A DNA stretch of 64,000 bases from Nautilus pompilius (lineage: Eukaryota; Mollusca; Cephalopoda; Nautilida; Nautilidae). Under the pieces are notes generated by a model, which was not told the DNA's origin, made no database searches, and saw only the letters and a program-made list of their open reading frames with translations. The stretch is taken from assembly GCA_018389105.1 (NCBI GenBank), contig JACATO010002191.1:186001-250000 (forward strand). Reading direction: 5' to 3'. Positions 47,085-59,505 of the stretch are shown in pieces; the stretch's first letter is position 1, and the number at the start of each line of letters is the position of its first letter. The translations under genes and the position numbers were made by a program.

Positions 47085-49437
47085 TTCATTTGAAGGGTTT
47101 TGTCAAAACTCCTATACTATGTCCCTTGATTTACCATGCTTTAGTTTAGCACAAATTAGAAATGTGTGTGTATCATAGCTTCCAACTTTTATTACAGTTT
47201 TGCCATATTTTGGAATTTATTTGTGTTTTAAGCACTTGACAGTTGTTGGAATAGTAGATTACCGCCTTTTGATCATTTCACAGACTACATTCTCATAGGA
47301 AAAAAAACAGATTTATCATTATGTGAAAGGTATATACCGCATGCATTGCACGCACACACGCACACCTATCATTGGATGCTTCAGAAGATTAAAGAAACTT
47401 TGTATTTAAAGATTACAAGAGAAAGCCAAATAAATTTGTACATTTAACATGAATATTCTCATGTTCATGCTAGTTTTTTTTTTTTTTTTTGTAACTAACC
47501 GACAAAACCTAAACACGAAGCTCAAGATACACACACAACTGGTTCACTTATAAACATGGTTATGACTCTTGGCTTCTGTCACCCACAACTTATCGAGGTG
47601 CCAGTGTAGTTAGAGATGGGTACTGGCTGTTTGTGTTTTTTTTTTTTTTTTTACCTTTCCTGGACTCTCTGCCTAATCTTAAATCCAGATTTGCTGTTGT
47701 CCTCAGCAGCTACTGCCAAGTCTTTCTTTGATTTCATTCACACATGGAAATTCCTAGAACAGAAACAGTGTGTTACTTTTCCACATAGATCCTTATTTCT
47801 GGTGATGCTCTTTTTTAACCATTGATTCTAGTTTTCAACAAACTGTTCATTGCTGCATCCTAACTGATGCTTATTGGACTCACCATGCACATCCTGGCTT
47901 CAGTCTCCATTGTAGGAAACACTAGCCCAGCTCTTTGCTTCCTGCTAGAACTCAATTTGCGATGGCCACAGTGCTGCCACCTATGTAGTAACAGTGGTAC
48001 CGCTGATGTTAATGAGAAGGCACCACCCTCTTTATATAGGCAGATGATAGCATTACGTTCATGGTTGATTTATGTTACAATGTTGATTTTCACCACTGTT
48101 TGTTTTTGATTTTTGACACAAGTTTGTCCTGAGGATTGGCACTGCTGACTCTAATCAATATTGCTCGCATTACCTGTGACAAAGTTAAAATGGTGTCCAG
48201 AAAGTCTGACTCTTTCATGCAGAAAAAAAAACATTTTTATTTAATAAACTTTCAAAATTAACTTTAAGGAATTGCCTATAGTGGAAGCATCATAATTTCC
48301 TTTCAGATTAAACCATAAAATGTTTCTCCATGATGGCTGCACCTGCTAATGACAAGAGTTGTAGAAGATAGTAGATATAATTATAGATGATTGTGAATAC
48401 AACTGAAAATAGAAAAAAATTTGCTCAAATTTATTTTAAAATGAAAAGGAAGAAAATTAACAGATCCACTGTCATCTAACATAGTCAATCTGGAATCATC
48501 AGGTAATAGCCTTTGCATATAAATGACATACCTCTTTAATAATTATATATAGATAGATAAACAAAGTCAACATTTAGAGTATAAATAGGGATTAATCTAA
48601 TTAAATCTTGTTTAGTTTAACAACAAATTTGTATGTATGTATGTATTTATTGTTGTTAAACTTCTCATAAACCTGGTTATTTTTTCCATCAAGGTGAAAA
48701 TAGTTGATAATTTCATTCTATTACAGCAAATCTCTAATTAGAAGCACAGTACATTTATGTCGAGAGATGCTACACATTTAAAAAAAAAAAATTTCAGAAA
48801 TTCCTTGAAATATTTATGGCTATTATGAGTGGGCTTCAACCTCATGATTATAGCAACTTTGTCTAGCCAGATGAGTCAGTAATGAAGAATTCTGAATATT
48901 TTAAATATCTTTGTTTAAGGAAATTTTTTCCACCACCTTATTAGTTTTAAAATTCAAATGAAGAAACATTTATTTTTTCACTGATGCATAACTTTTCTTC
49001 TCCCCAAAGATTATTAGCTTCATTTAATTATTACATGGAGTTAGAAAGCCTTCATGGTTTATGTTAGTCTTGCAGGGAAAAAAAAAATATTCATTAACAC
49101 AATTTTTAAATTAATTCATTCTATTACTATTAACTACATTTGTCAATAATATTCCATTCATTGATGGTTCTATTATTGATAATAGATATCTTGTATTTAT
49201 GAATTTTTAATATTAATTAGTAACTCTAAATAATGATGTTTTTTTTTAAAAAGGTTACTCTTCACACACACACACACACACACAGAGACAGACAGACAGA
49301 TATCTTTTAGTCTGAAGCAGGTAGCTGTAATATTGTTAGTCATTTAGTATATTCCAAATGTTTAAAACCGTAATATATTCTGGTGAGTCTATGCTGAGCT
49401 CTTATAACTTAGTTTCCTTTCTTAAATAATTTGGGCA
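47082..49437. other. AT-rich non-coding stretch
   Basis: Contains (GTAT)4 at 48630-48646 and (CA)10 followed by (GACA)3 at 49264-49300. A segment at 48190-48216 (GGTGTCCAGAAAGTCTGACTC) looks like a mariner-type end but has no partner nearby. No gene recognised. Confidence 0.4.
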
Positions 49438-49691
49438 GCATGGTGTCCTAGTTCGCTACCATTTTGGTCCCAGGTTCAAACCCTTGTTGGGGTCAGTTCA
49501 GTTTGGCACTTTTTTTAGCATTGTGATTCCTCATTCTTTTCTTTTACCATCTGGTCCTCTCACATCTGCAAAATGAAGAGTTCTAGCAGCCATTTTTTTG
49601 TTAGGTCAGCTGTAGTCAGAGTACACCCTAGCACTTTTGTGCAGGTCATGCTGCCCCTTCCCCCACTACTGGTGTCCTGGATAGCAGATGC
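49438..49691 (+). mobile_element. tRNA-derived SINE, copy 7 (plus orientation)
   Basis: Head: GCAGCATGGTGTCCTAGTTC and a clear B box in CCCAGGTTCAAACCCTTG. Body: CACATCTGCAAAATGAAGAG then TTCTAGCAGCC, the conserved block. It runs straight into the 43-bp minisatellite, so its 3' tail may have seeded the array. Confidence 0.8.
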
Positions 49692-49906
49692 AACAACCAG
49701 CCAATCAGATAAGGTCTTCAGAGCATGTGGACACAACAACCAGCCAATCAGATGAGGTCTTCAGGGCATGTGGACACAACAACCAGCCAATCAGATGAGG
49801 TCTTCAGGGCATGTGGACACAACAACCAGTCAATCAGATAAGGTCTTCAGGGCATGTGGACACAACAAACAGCCAATCAGATAAGGTCCTCATTGAAATG
49901 TGGACA
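49692..49906 (+). repeat. 43-bp minisatellite, five units
   Basis: Five tandem copies of a 43-base unit (215 bases exactly) beginning AACAACCAGCCAATCAGAT and ending GCATGTGGACAC. Units 1-4 differ at only a few bases; unit 5 diverges in its second half. Each unit has CCAATCAG (TCAATCAG in unit 4), and units 1, 4 and 5 have AGATAAGG while units 2 and 3 have AGATGAGG. Confidence 0.97.
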
Positions 49907-50767
49907 GACTGAGCACACACAGTCAAGTCAGTGTCCAGTCTCTCTCTTATCTACTGCATATCTTGTTTTCACATGCTGTGTGGATGAAATTCTTTGATCT
50001 CACTAAAACAAAGCAAAAAACTCCTGATCTAACAGTGTGTGAGGGAGCATTTGACAAAATTTTCAAACCCAATTCAAAATGAAAATATTAATGATTGAAA
50101 TTTTGAGAAGAAAGAAAAGGGCTACTAGCTTTAAAAAAATCGTTTTGTAAATGTGCATACATGTTTTCTCTTGAAAAATAAAATCATGAGACACTGAAAT
50201 TGTATTGGAACTTAAGGATATACCCAATGCAATCTACATTTTTAGGCTATGACTTTAAAAGGGTTATTAGACATTTTTTTGTAATAAACAATTTTTTTAA
50301 AGGGCACATTGTTTTTTAATGTTCTGCTCACAAGGAAAAAGAAAAAAATATATAATGGAAGCTCTGAATCATGGTGAGAATGTTGTAGTTATACCAAAAA
50401 AAAGCATTCATAATTAGAAGCACTAAATGGATTTACAATTACTGAGATTCCACTAGTAGTAGTAATTTGAGTTTTATCAAAGTGAAATTTTGATGAGATT
50501 CAACTTATTACGAGCCAATCGACTGAGAAAGTCTAGATGATTTTACAATTTAAGAGCATGAGCAGACCTTTTGTCTTTAAAGGTATTTTTGTTGAAGTAC
50601 AGCATTAGAACTGAAATGGAAATTTCTGAACACAGCATACTTAAGCATTTAACCATTGAAACATTATTCTGCTTGTAATGCTGTCATAAAGTCATCATTT
50701 CCTGTCTACTTTCAATACCTCTTCTTCTATATCCAATTGTCCATCTGTTGCATGCTTCCCCCACTTA
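49907..50767. other. AT-rich non-coding stretch
   Basis: No gene recognised; short open frames only. Confidence 0.4.
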
Positions 50768-51055
50768 AAAGGGTTGTGGATCTCCATCTTGGTTACAAGA
50801 TCATGGATCATTTACTTGCATGCTGAATGGGTTACAAGATCGTTTCTTACAGTGGGAGGCTACGAGCCAGAAAGTCCCTACCAGGACTCTTTGTTTTCCG
50901 ATTTGGGACAAAACCCACATGGCCAGCTTGTTAAGAAAATCCAGAAGGGCCAATGTCAGGGAGGTACACTAAACCCAGTTGATCTGGACCAAAGTACGAA
51001 CTCAGGCCTTCTGCCTTAGCAATCCAGTCCATTAGTCTAACTAATGCACCATCCC
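50768..51055 (-). mobile_element. tRNA-derived SINE, copy 8 (near full length)
   Basis: Plus-strand view starts GGGTTGTGGATCTCCATCTT (tail), passes ACCAGGACTCTTTGTTTTCC, ACATGGCCAGCTTGTTAAG and GGGAGGTACACTAAACCC, and ends in the reversed head TACGAACTCAGGCC..CAATCCAGTCCATTAGTC..GCACCATC. About 290 bp, the best reference copy here. Confidence 0.85.
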
Positions 51056-51327
51056 CTCTTTTCCATATTAATGATTAATTAATTTATCAAAATAAAGATA
51101 CAGGGGAAAAACATCAATTATCATACACATTATTATTGATGACCATTATGAAAATTCTTCAGATTTGTATTTTCTTCATTGTCATTTTCTAAGTTTTTCC
51201 CAAGAGTAGGAAACTTGGACCCTGGATATGTCTGATTCCTGGTCCATTGTTTTTAGCCAGTTTATTGGTTCAGAGAATGCATAAACAAACTTTGAGGATG
51301 GTTCAACTTATAAGCAGCAGACATATA

Positions 51328-52624
51328 CGAGGTCTGTTGAAAAAGTATCCGACCTTAGGCTGGGGAAAAAAAATTATGTACTTGGTGGGATTCAATTGCT
51401 AATCCCCTTTGAAGTAGGTCCCTTGTGCCTCCACACACTTAGCCCAGCAATCCTTCCACTGTTCGAAGCATATCTGGAATGCTTCCGGAATGGCTCTCAG
51501 CTCCGCTGTCGCATTCTGCATGATGTCCCCTGGGCTCTCAAAGCGGGAGCCTTTCAGTGGCATCTTCATTTTTGGTAACAACCAGAAGTCAGAAGGAGCC
51601 ATGTCTGGAGAGTAGGGAGCCTGGCGAATGAGCGAAATGCCTTTCGTTGCAAGAAACCTTGGATCAGCTGCGATGAATGAGCCGGGGCATTGTCATGATG
51701 CAGCTGCCAGTTTTGCAAGGCCTACTGATCCGATCTCTTGCACCAAACTGCATCACGAAGACGTCGGAAGACTTCCTGACATGATAGTACTCCTTTGTAA
51801 CTGTTTGTCCTTCTGGTGCGTATTCGTGATGCACAATGCCTTGGTAGTCAAAGAAAACAGTCAGCATCACCTTGATTTTTCTCTGGACCTTGGCGATGTT
51901 GGGTGCTTTCACTGTGATGACTGAGCTTTGGTTTCCTGGTCGTACCTGTACACCCACGTCTCATCTCCAGTTATTACGGTATTCTGGGACTCGGGATCCC
52001 TGTTGGCAGTATCCAGCAGGTCCTGTGCAACCTCAAGATGAAGTTGTTGTTCCTGAGAAAGCAGCTTGGGCACAAATTTCGCTGCCACTCTGCACAAGCC
52101 CAAATCCTCCTTTAAAATTGCATGTGCAGAATCTTTACTGATCCCAACCTCTTCACCAATTTCCCACACCATCAAACGATGATCCTCCATTATCAAGGTC
52201 CGCACTTTCTCAATAACAACTGCATTGCGGCTTGTTGACTGCCTCCCGGAACTCTGGTCACTCTCCACTGATGTGCAGCCATCTTTGAACCTGTTGTACC
52301 ATTCTTTTATTTGGGTAACACACATGGCATTGTCACCAAAAGCATGTTGAATTTTGCGAATTGTTTCCGTTTGGGTATCTCCAAGCTTTTGGAAAAACTT
52401 GATGCAAAATCGTTGCTCCACACGTCCTGTCATCACGGGTGAAATGAAAATGCGACGAGTAAGTAGTACAGCACCTCACATGCTGGCTGCCTGACAACGA
52501 CTGACGCATCCAGCAAGCCTGCCAAAAACCATGCATGCGGCTCCACTATGCACATTTTTGCCTCCCTAACATCATTACTTCCTGTGGGAAAAAATAAAGT
52601 CGGATACCTTTTCGACAGACCTCG
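51328..52624 (-). mobile_element. Complete mariner transposon, 1297 bp, TA duplication
   Basis: TA at 51326-51327 and 52625-52626 flank terminal repeats CGAGGTCTGTTGAAAAAGTA (left) and CGAGGTCTGTCGAAAAGGTA (complement of right), both continuing TCCGAC. Length and architecture are standard for mariner. The transposase is on the minus strand and broken. Confidence 0.95.
51399..52436 (-). pseudogene. Mariner transposase (DD34D), stop codons and frameshifts
   Basis: The span of 1038 bases equals 346 codons, normal for mariner. From ATG at 52436: the HTH region (RFCIKFFQKLGDTQTETI, QIKEWYNRFKDGCTSV), a linker with SGRQSTSRN, a second HTH (MVWEIGEEVGISKDSAHAIL), then VITGDETWVYRYD with the first catalytic Asp. 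TGA at about 51911 replaces an expected Trp, and a frameshift follows. VMLTVFFDYQGIVHHEYAPE is next, then another frameshift to NWQLHHDNAPAHSS (second Asp), another to YSPDMAPSDFWLLPKMKMPL (third Asp), and the end GTYFKGD. All catalytic Asp codons are still present, so the copy is inactivated mainly by indels and nonsense changes. Confidence 0.92.
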
Positions 52625-52626
52625 TA

Positions 52627-55600
52627 TAAAGAAACCACATGTACACAAGTTGGATACCATTAAGAATATGTGAAGGTATTGTCAAGAACATTTGTTAACA
52701 AGTGGCAAATGTCAAAGATAACAAGCTGGTAACTATAACTGAAAAAATGGTTTTAAGTATTTAGGACTAAATAATGTACAACATTTTTAGTTTTGGAAAT
52801 ATAATTTGCAGCTGATTAGTTTAAGGTTCAGTTTGGATAAAATGATCAGAATGTGGTAGTGTCATAGAGTTCAAAACTTGTCATCTGATCTTTGTGTAAA
52901 CTTCCAGTGTTTGTTGTAGTAATCTCATGAGTTAACACAGCTTGAAAGACGTACTTTATTTTAAAAATTCAGGTCTTTTCTTTAAATATCTTGCCTGAAA
53001 AAGAACAAACTTTATATTGAATAATAATGCAAATGTATTATTTCATAGACCAGTTAATGCAGAAGAGTAACTGCAGATCAATTGCCTTTTTTTGAACTAT
53101 AAAAGATGACTGGTTATGCTTTTGCAACACCTGGCAGGTGTGTTTATGGAAAGGTGATTTCAAGCATGAATCATCTTTGCCAACAAGGAAAAAGGTATTT
53201 TTCCTGATGCACAATAGTTAATAGATAGAAAATATATTGCCTGACCCAAAAAAATAAAAATGGTTGTCCTGAGCCATCAAGTTTTTTTTTTTTTTTTTTT
53301 TATCTTTGTACTCGCTTCGTCACTTCGGTCTATTCCAGTAGTGTGTAGCAGTCAAGTAAGTGCATCAAGCCAAAAATTCCTGAACTGAAAATGTACTTGC
53401 ACTTTTCTTTTTTTCTGCATCTTGTAAAAGTAACTTTTGTTTCTCTAAACTGACAGAAAGTAATTCTGTAGGACTTCTCCAATCACATGAATTTTCTATG
53501 TTTAGACTTCATCATTTACCGTCTGCTGAATTCCATAGTCATAACTTCAAACCACAGAGATTCCGCATGATTACCCAAAGTTCTTTCTCCATAATAGAAT
53601 TTCCATGCCACCTTTATGTGTAAAGATTCCCCCTGCTTCTAGTTTATTACTGTCTTTAGTATTGGGTTAACAGTGTTAATAAAAGAAAATTTTCAAAGAA
53701 GTGACTTTTGGAATATTCAAGTGGATTATATTATTGCTGGCTCTTTGTTATCTCTTCAGTGTATCTGTAGTATCATATATGGATGGCATTGGTCCAAGGT
53801 TTCATGTACAGTGTGTGATTAATGATCATGGTTGTATGTCATTGATAAGACCCTAAGCTGATATTTTGATGTTTACTTTTGCCTTGTGGTCCCAGTTGTT
53901 TGTGATGGACATTGTTATCTCTTGAAATGTATATTTTATTATATGAAAATAAAAAGTTCCTATTTATTTAATACAGTTGCAGATTTGAATAGCAGATAGA
54001 ACTATTCATCATTTTCAAATAGACTGGCTGCTGACAGCTTACACTGGTGCTCCTCAGAGCAGTCTTGTATTATTAACCTAATGAAGACTGGAGCGTGAAA
54101 GATGGGGAGAGGAGGCACCTTAGGCAGACACCCTTCCCTCCATCATGGTAATTTTATCTTAAATCTGTGATTGCTCACCTGGCACTAAGGAACAATGAAA
54201 AGAAAAGAATGAGGGGAACACTAACAGCCAGGTGTGGTTTTTCTTTTTTGTTTAAAACATGGTCAACGAATTTTGGCAAAGGTCAGCCACAAATGTTTTT
54301 GTCCTGCTGTTTCTTTTTTCTTCGTTCTGCTCTCTCTCCCCACCATACTTCTTCTCCCTAGTTTCCTGGAAAGTCCATGTAGGATCTGAGAGGGATGACC
54401 CCCCCTCACCCTAGAGAGAAAGGGGAGGTTAAAAACAACTTTGCCTAAGTGATTATGTTACTCTGGAAAGAAGAACTAATTCATTCACTCCAGGGGATAA
54501 TTCCCAGAGCTTTCTAGGCTGCTGGGGAGCTGTGAGTTAGGGTCTCTAACTCCACTTGTTTGAACAGTTCCAGATGGGTCTGTTCTTATCCAAGGGTTTT
54601 CTTCCAAACATCAACACTATAGCTTGACAGCTGATGAGAGCAGGAGGGGTCAGCCATCAACCTTATTAGGAAATATCAAGTAGAGTACTGGTAAGTAAGA
54701 CATTTGATGGTGTGATTTTAAGATTCCAAGAACTCTGTTACGGGGCCGTCATCTATGTATTTAACCCCCAAACTGGCATACTACTTTTGGTAACAGGTTA
54801 ACAGCAGGGTTCCTATACTATTAAATTATTAAGGGTCTTGTTAAAGTCGAGTAACAAAATCTTTTGTCATAATGGAAGTTTACACAATAGTTGGAGGGAA
54901 CTAATGTTGTCATTAGGTTAAGAAAAAGTGTTTATGGGACCTTCTCACCGGTAAGGTGCTCGTTTGTGTGTTTTCACAGGTAACAGAAAGGGGGTTTCAT
55001 TCATTATCGTCTTTGGTGTGAGCAATGTTGGTGATTCTGTTGGTAATGCATTCACTTGCCATGTTGCTTAGCGGGAGGTGTAGGGAGAAAGAAGGCTGGT
55101 TCTCACTGGGATGGGACCCATCGTCTGACCAGGTAGTGTGAGTTTTTCCCACTCTGCTGCATCCATTGCCAGTCTTCTGCCACTAATCATAAATAGCTCC
55201 AGTGGGCTTTCTCCCCACTGAAGCCACCAGTATTCGGCTTACTGATGCACAGATATGGTCATTGAAATACTCGCATCACTGAATGCATGTGGGTCCCACA
55301 TGCTTCTCAGCTCTTTATTAGTTCTGTCTGTATCCAGAAGAAAGGACCTTTCTTGTTGCTAAGCAACAGTCAGAACACACACTGGTTTTATTCCAGTTGC
55401 TGCTGATAAAATCTCTATCCCTGAAGATGCCTATCTTCTATTAATGTATTTTCTTCCTTATTGTATTGTATGAGTTTGTTTGTTTGTTTTTTTCCTCTTG
55501 TTTTTCTTCTCCACAATTTCTTTCTTTTTTTTGTAAAAAAAGAAATGTATTCTGTATTCATTCACAGTGATTTTTGTGGATGAGGGGGTGGGATCGCTTG

Positions 55601-58600
55601 ATGAAAACAGGAACAAAAGTGCATTGGTGTGGTCTGAACCAGATAGAATTTCAAACCACTGCCACCTTTAGAGATGCTTTCAAGGTCAGTGGATCCAGTG
55701 TCTTCTCTCTTGTAGTATCAGCAGTGAAAAAGGGAAAAAAAATCACCTCAGGCTCTTTTCGTCTTCTACTCTGTACCTATGAATGTTTTGAGTCCTGCTG
55801 AACTATTAGGGATCTGACAGGCCTACAATACTTAGCTGGACCTCAAAGTCCCGCTTCTGTCCTTGCCTGTCTTGTCAGATTTTTACTGGGCCATTGCTTG
55901 TTTTATAGGTTTTTTTCCATGCCACCATCACCTTAACAGAACCTCAGTTTACTCGCTTGATTGGATCTTTCCTGCTGTTATGAAAAAACATAAAGCAGGA
56001 CTACATATTCTAAGTTAATCCCTTGTATTGTTCATTAGCCGTGCAGCCTCTATAAAAATGTTATTTTGTAGCAAGACCAGAATCCAGTTCCGATATTTTA
56101 TACTTCTGTTTTTAAGTCTCATTGAAACGGAACTGTGGTGTGAAGGTTTGTGGAAGGTGGCCTGAGTGTGCATTATCAGAAAAAACTAATTTTTCTAACT
56201 CTTTAATTCATAAAGACGAAATAAATCAGATACTTCTATAGAGCTAATACATTTAGAATTTTTCATTGGTATGACTTTTAAGAAACTACTGAAACTTAAG
56301 GCAGGAGCTATTTATTGCGTATACATACACACACACAATTCTTGGGTTTCACTCAATTACTTTTTAATGTATACTAGACAGCATAATCAGATATATACCC
56401 ACCCTAATAAAGAATTTTAATATCTAAACAATCACACGTGAATGGTAATATATCTATATTAATGATGCTATGGTGCACAGAATCCAGTGTAGAAAGGAGA
56501 ATTCCAGAAAAGCTGCTTTTTTTTTATATATAACCACTTAACGTTGAATTCCCTTGTGACACATGGATAAAACTGCTCATCTAGGATTAGTGTCTTTTTT
56601 ACATTCCAGAAATTTAGTGAGGTTTTTTTTTTTAAAATTTTTTTTCCCATTTTCTCGAGGAAATAAATGGAAATTAGCTTTCTTACATAGAATTCATGAA
56701 ATCTTGTGGATTTTATGTGACAGTAACACCTGACACTGAGCACTTCGCCACCTTTTGGCCAATTCTCAAAGTCTGATTCAAGGGCAGAGATGGAGAAACT
56801 TATTGGTCGGTGACATTTCCTGAAGTTTCCCCCTTTGATGCGCTGCTTTATAAAAGCTGAGACTCACCATAACACACCACGAGATTTCTGTTTTTAAGGC
56901 CCTGGTTTATTGAAGTTGAGATTTTTAATCCTTACTTTCCTGAGACCTGACAATTATAGTTAGCTGCATTAATCGAAAACAAAAAAAAAGATATTTCAAG
57001 ACTAAACGATATTTGTTCTTCTCTTTCCTTTCGTTATTTAATATGGTTCTGTAACCCACCAGTCAGTCTCTGCTGAATTTCATATTCAATTTTGTTTCCA
57101 TGATTTTTTTAACTTTTTTTAAAGAAATTACGACACAGAAGACACACATCGCAGTAGAAGTATGTTATAGATATGTATTTGTTGGCATTGTTTTTTTTTT
57201 TTTTCCTGTGGACTTTATTGAGTTAAGCTTTGTTATGATTCAAACACACAAATAAGTCCACATTAATTTTAAAAACAACAAAGAAACTTTGTAATATTAA
57301 TGGAAATTTTTCAAATAATTTTTAAAATTTTAGATGGGTGTTGCTCTATAGTCATTTTAAATGTTCCTATCTGGTTTTTTTGTTTTGTTTTTTTTTTTTA
57401 ATTAGTAAAATTTGTTTAGAAAAGACAGCAAGAAAAGTAAGTTTGTTAAAAGTTTTCTTTTCCTGATCAAGATTTTGAAAGACTTTTCTTAAACACTTGC
57501 AATTTGCAAAAAAAAAATATCGGATTTTCTTTTCAGGGGGGCGGTAGAATGGTTAGTAGCTAAATAGTTAAGTTTATAGTTTATTCGTAACTGATTACTG
57601 TCTTGTGGACTTATGGTTGTCATCAACATTTTTAAGAAACATCCCAACAAATGCTGAAGAACTGCCGATGACGATCACTCGCTGTGCCATATGATGGTCA
57701 GAGAGAGTTCTCCAAGCTATTTACGTTGGGCACCAGCAGATGAGAGAGAGGACATGAATTGTGCTTAAGGAAGAAATCCAATCTCAATCAACAGTTGAAC
57801 CAACAGATCATTAGCTGTTAATAAGGATTTACAAGCTGCGGTTTTTTGGAGATACTTGATAGCTACAATTCACAGTGTCTATCTTTTTTCATCCTCCTAA
57901 CCAGCAGCAATTTATATATAAAACACGTTTTGTGGGGGATTTTTGTTTTTTAAATTATCTTCATTATTGATTTGTACCTAAAATAGGCTTTATGGAACAT
58001 GGTGTTCTCGTTAGTCTCTTAGAATTTGAAATCCAAAGGCAGATTTTGTATAAGCCATGATAGCTCCCTGTCTTTATGTAATAATTAAACTAGATGAGAA
58101 TGAACTAAAGGAATCAAAGTTTTAAAACATTCAAATGTAATATAATATGACTAGGCTAATATGGTTTTAATTATTTGAGTATTACAAAGTTTGTACATGC
58201 AATAGTCTGTATATACTGGACAAAATGAATTAAGGATAACAAAATTGTAATTAGCCCATTAACTTAAAATATCTTTTTTATAGTTTTTAAAGCCTATTGT
58301 CGGTAAAGGACTCAGTTATGTGCATGAGAAGTATTGGTGAACATACAGTTATGCTTGGTATACTACAGGGGTATATAATTAAATTAACAGCGAATACTTT
58401 GAGATTTGAGGGGCTTCTTCAATCATTTACTGATACGAATACTGAGGTTTGAATTTCTAAAAACTTATTACTATTGGAAGAATTCTGAACATAAAAATAG
58501 TTTAGAGATTATGTCAATTATGGCCAGATGAGGCTAACAGAGCAGTGAAGAACAAAATGATCTGCAGCTGCTAAAATGAGTTCCTTTTTCTTAACCCTCT

Positions 58601-59393
58601 GTATACCACCTGAAGCACATTTGTACATACTAGTCTTCAAATCTATGTTAATCAGAATATTAGCAGCTTTGACATTAATTCTTTGTTATGACATATTTGT
58701 ATTGCTGCAACAACCCTATGTTTTTGTATTACAAGTATGTTGTCTAAATATACAGCTAGTTCAACACACACACACTGGTGCTATTAGGCTTGACATGCTT
58801 TATAGATGGTTAAATGTTATCCAAACTAAGCAAGATCCAAGCCTCAAACAGTGTCAAAGAACTTCAAAGTAGCAAGCCATGCTCCTCAGCCATATGATAA
58901 CCAATTTATCTGTAACTTTATCAAGTGGAATCACTTGTGGATGCACCCAGGTTGATTTCACCAGGCTTCTGCTCTTCAAATTATGCCTCAGATTATAAAT
59001 TGAAGGTCCCTTTCATCTATCAATCTAATCTGATTGGTCATCAGCTTGATGTATAATACAGATTCTTAGATGTCACAAATAAGCCAAGGTATAGCTGTGC
59101 CAAGAACATACTACATGGCAAAAATGTCACCATAATCGAGTTCTCTTGTTTCTTGATTCCCATTAAGTTGCCAGTGTGTATGGAGATAATGCGTGAATCA
59201 CTATGCAAACTAAACATTTCTCTTTATAGACTGTATATAGTGCATATTAAAGGGTGAGTTCCACACTATAATAAATGTAAAATTTTTGATTTTCATATCA
59301 AACATGGTTAATACTATTAGCTTAAAACAAAATTCTCGTTACCATGCTAAAAAGGCCAAACAAACAAGAAAATAACTTATTCTCCCACATTTA
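52627..59393. other. Long AT-rich non-coding, intron-like stretch
   Basis: About 6.8 kb without a recognisable gene. It holds poly-T runs (53281-53300, 57190-57204), the dispersed repeat at 53515-53610 and a locally GC-richer block at 54000-55350. Weak exon-like segments: 54885-54918 before GTAAGGTG, open as VKKKCLWDLLT, and 57420-57436 before GTAAGTTTG (17 nt). Neither is convincing. Confidence 0.4.
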
Positions 59394-59505
59394 AAAACAA
59401 GGAGTTCTAGTAAGGATTTCCTTGCCAAAGTTGGCAATGCCAGGCATCTGGTGTAAAACTGCAGGGCTATGCTGGGTGGTCTTGTAGAGACTGGTCAACA
59501 ACAAC
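59394..59505 (+). mobile_element. tRNA-derived SINE, copy 9 (body fragment)
   Basis: Carries the conserved block ACATTTAAAAACAAGGAGTT then CTAGTAAGGATTTCCTTGCC, matching 39640-39680. The tRNA-like head is missing, so this is a 5'-truncated or decayed copy. Confidence 0.7.

Noticed and set aside
48190..48216. Mariner-like terminal sequence GGTGTCCAGAAAGTCTGACTC
   Set aside because: No inverted partner or transposase remnant nearby; too short to call.
49440..49480. tRNA gene with B box GGTTCAAACCC
   Set aside because: It is the head of a SINE copy; no cloverleaf acceptor stem could be formed, and similar decayed heads occur in the other copies.
49692..49906. 43-bp repeats as a CRISPR array
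   Set aside because: Units are head-to-tail with no spacers, and there are no cas genes; it is a minisatellite.
51396..52141. Plus-strand open frames of 60-98 codons
   Set aside because: Antisense shadows of the mariner transposase.
54629..54690. Exon candidate ending before GTAAGTAAG
   Set aside because: Stops in all frames and a poor acceptor, so the donor match alone is not enough.
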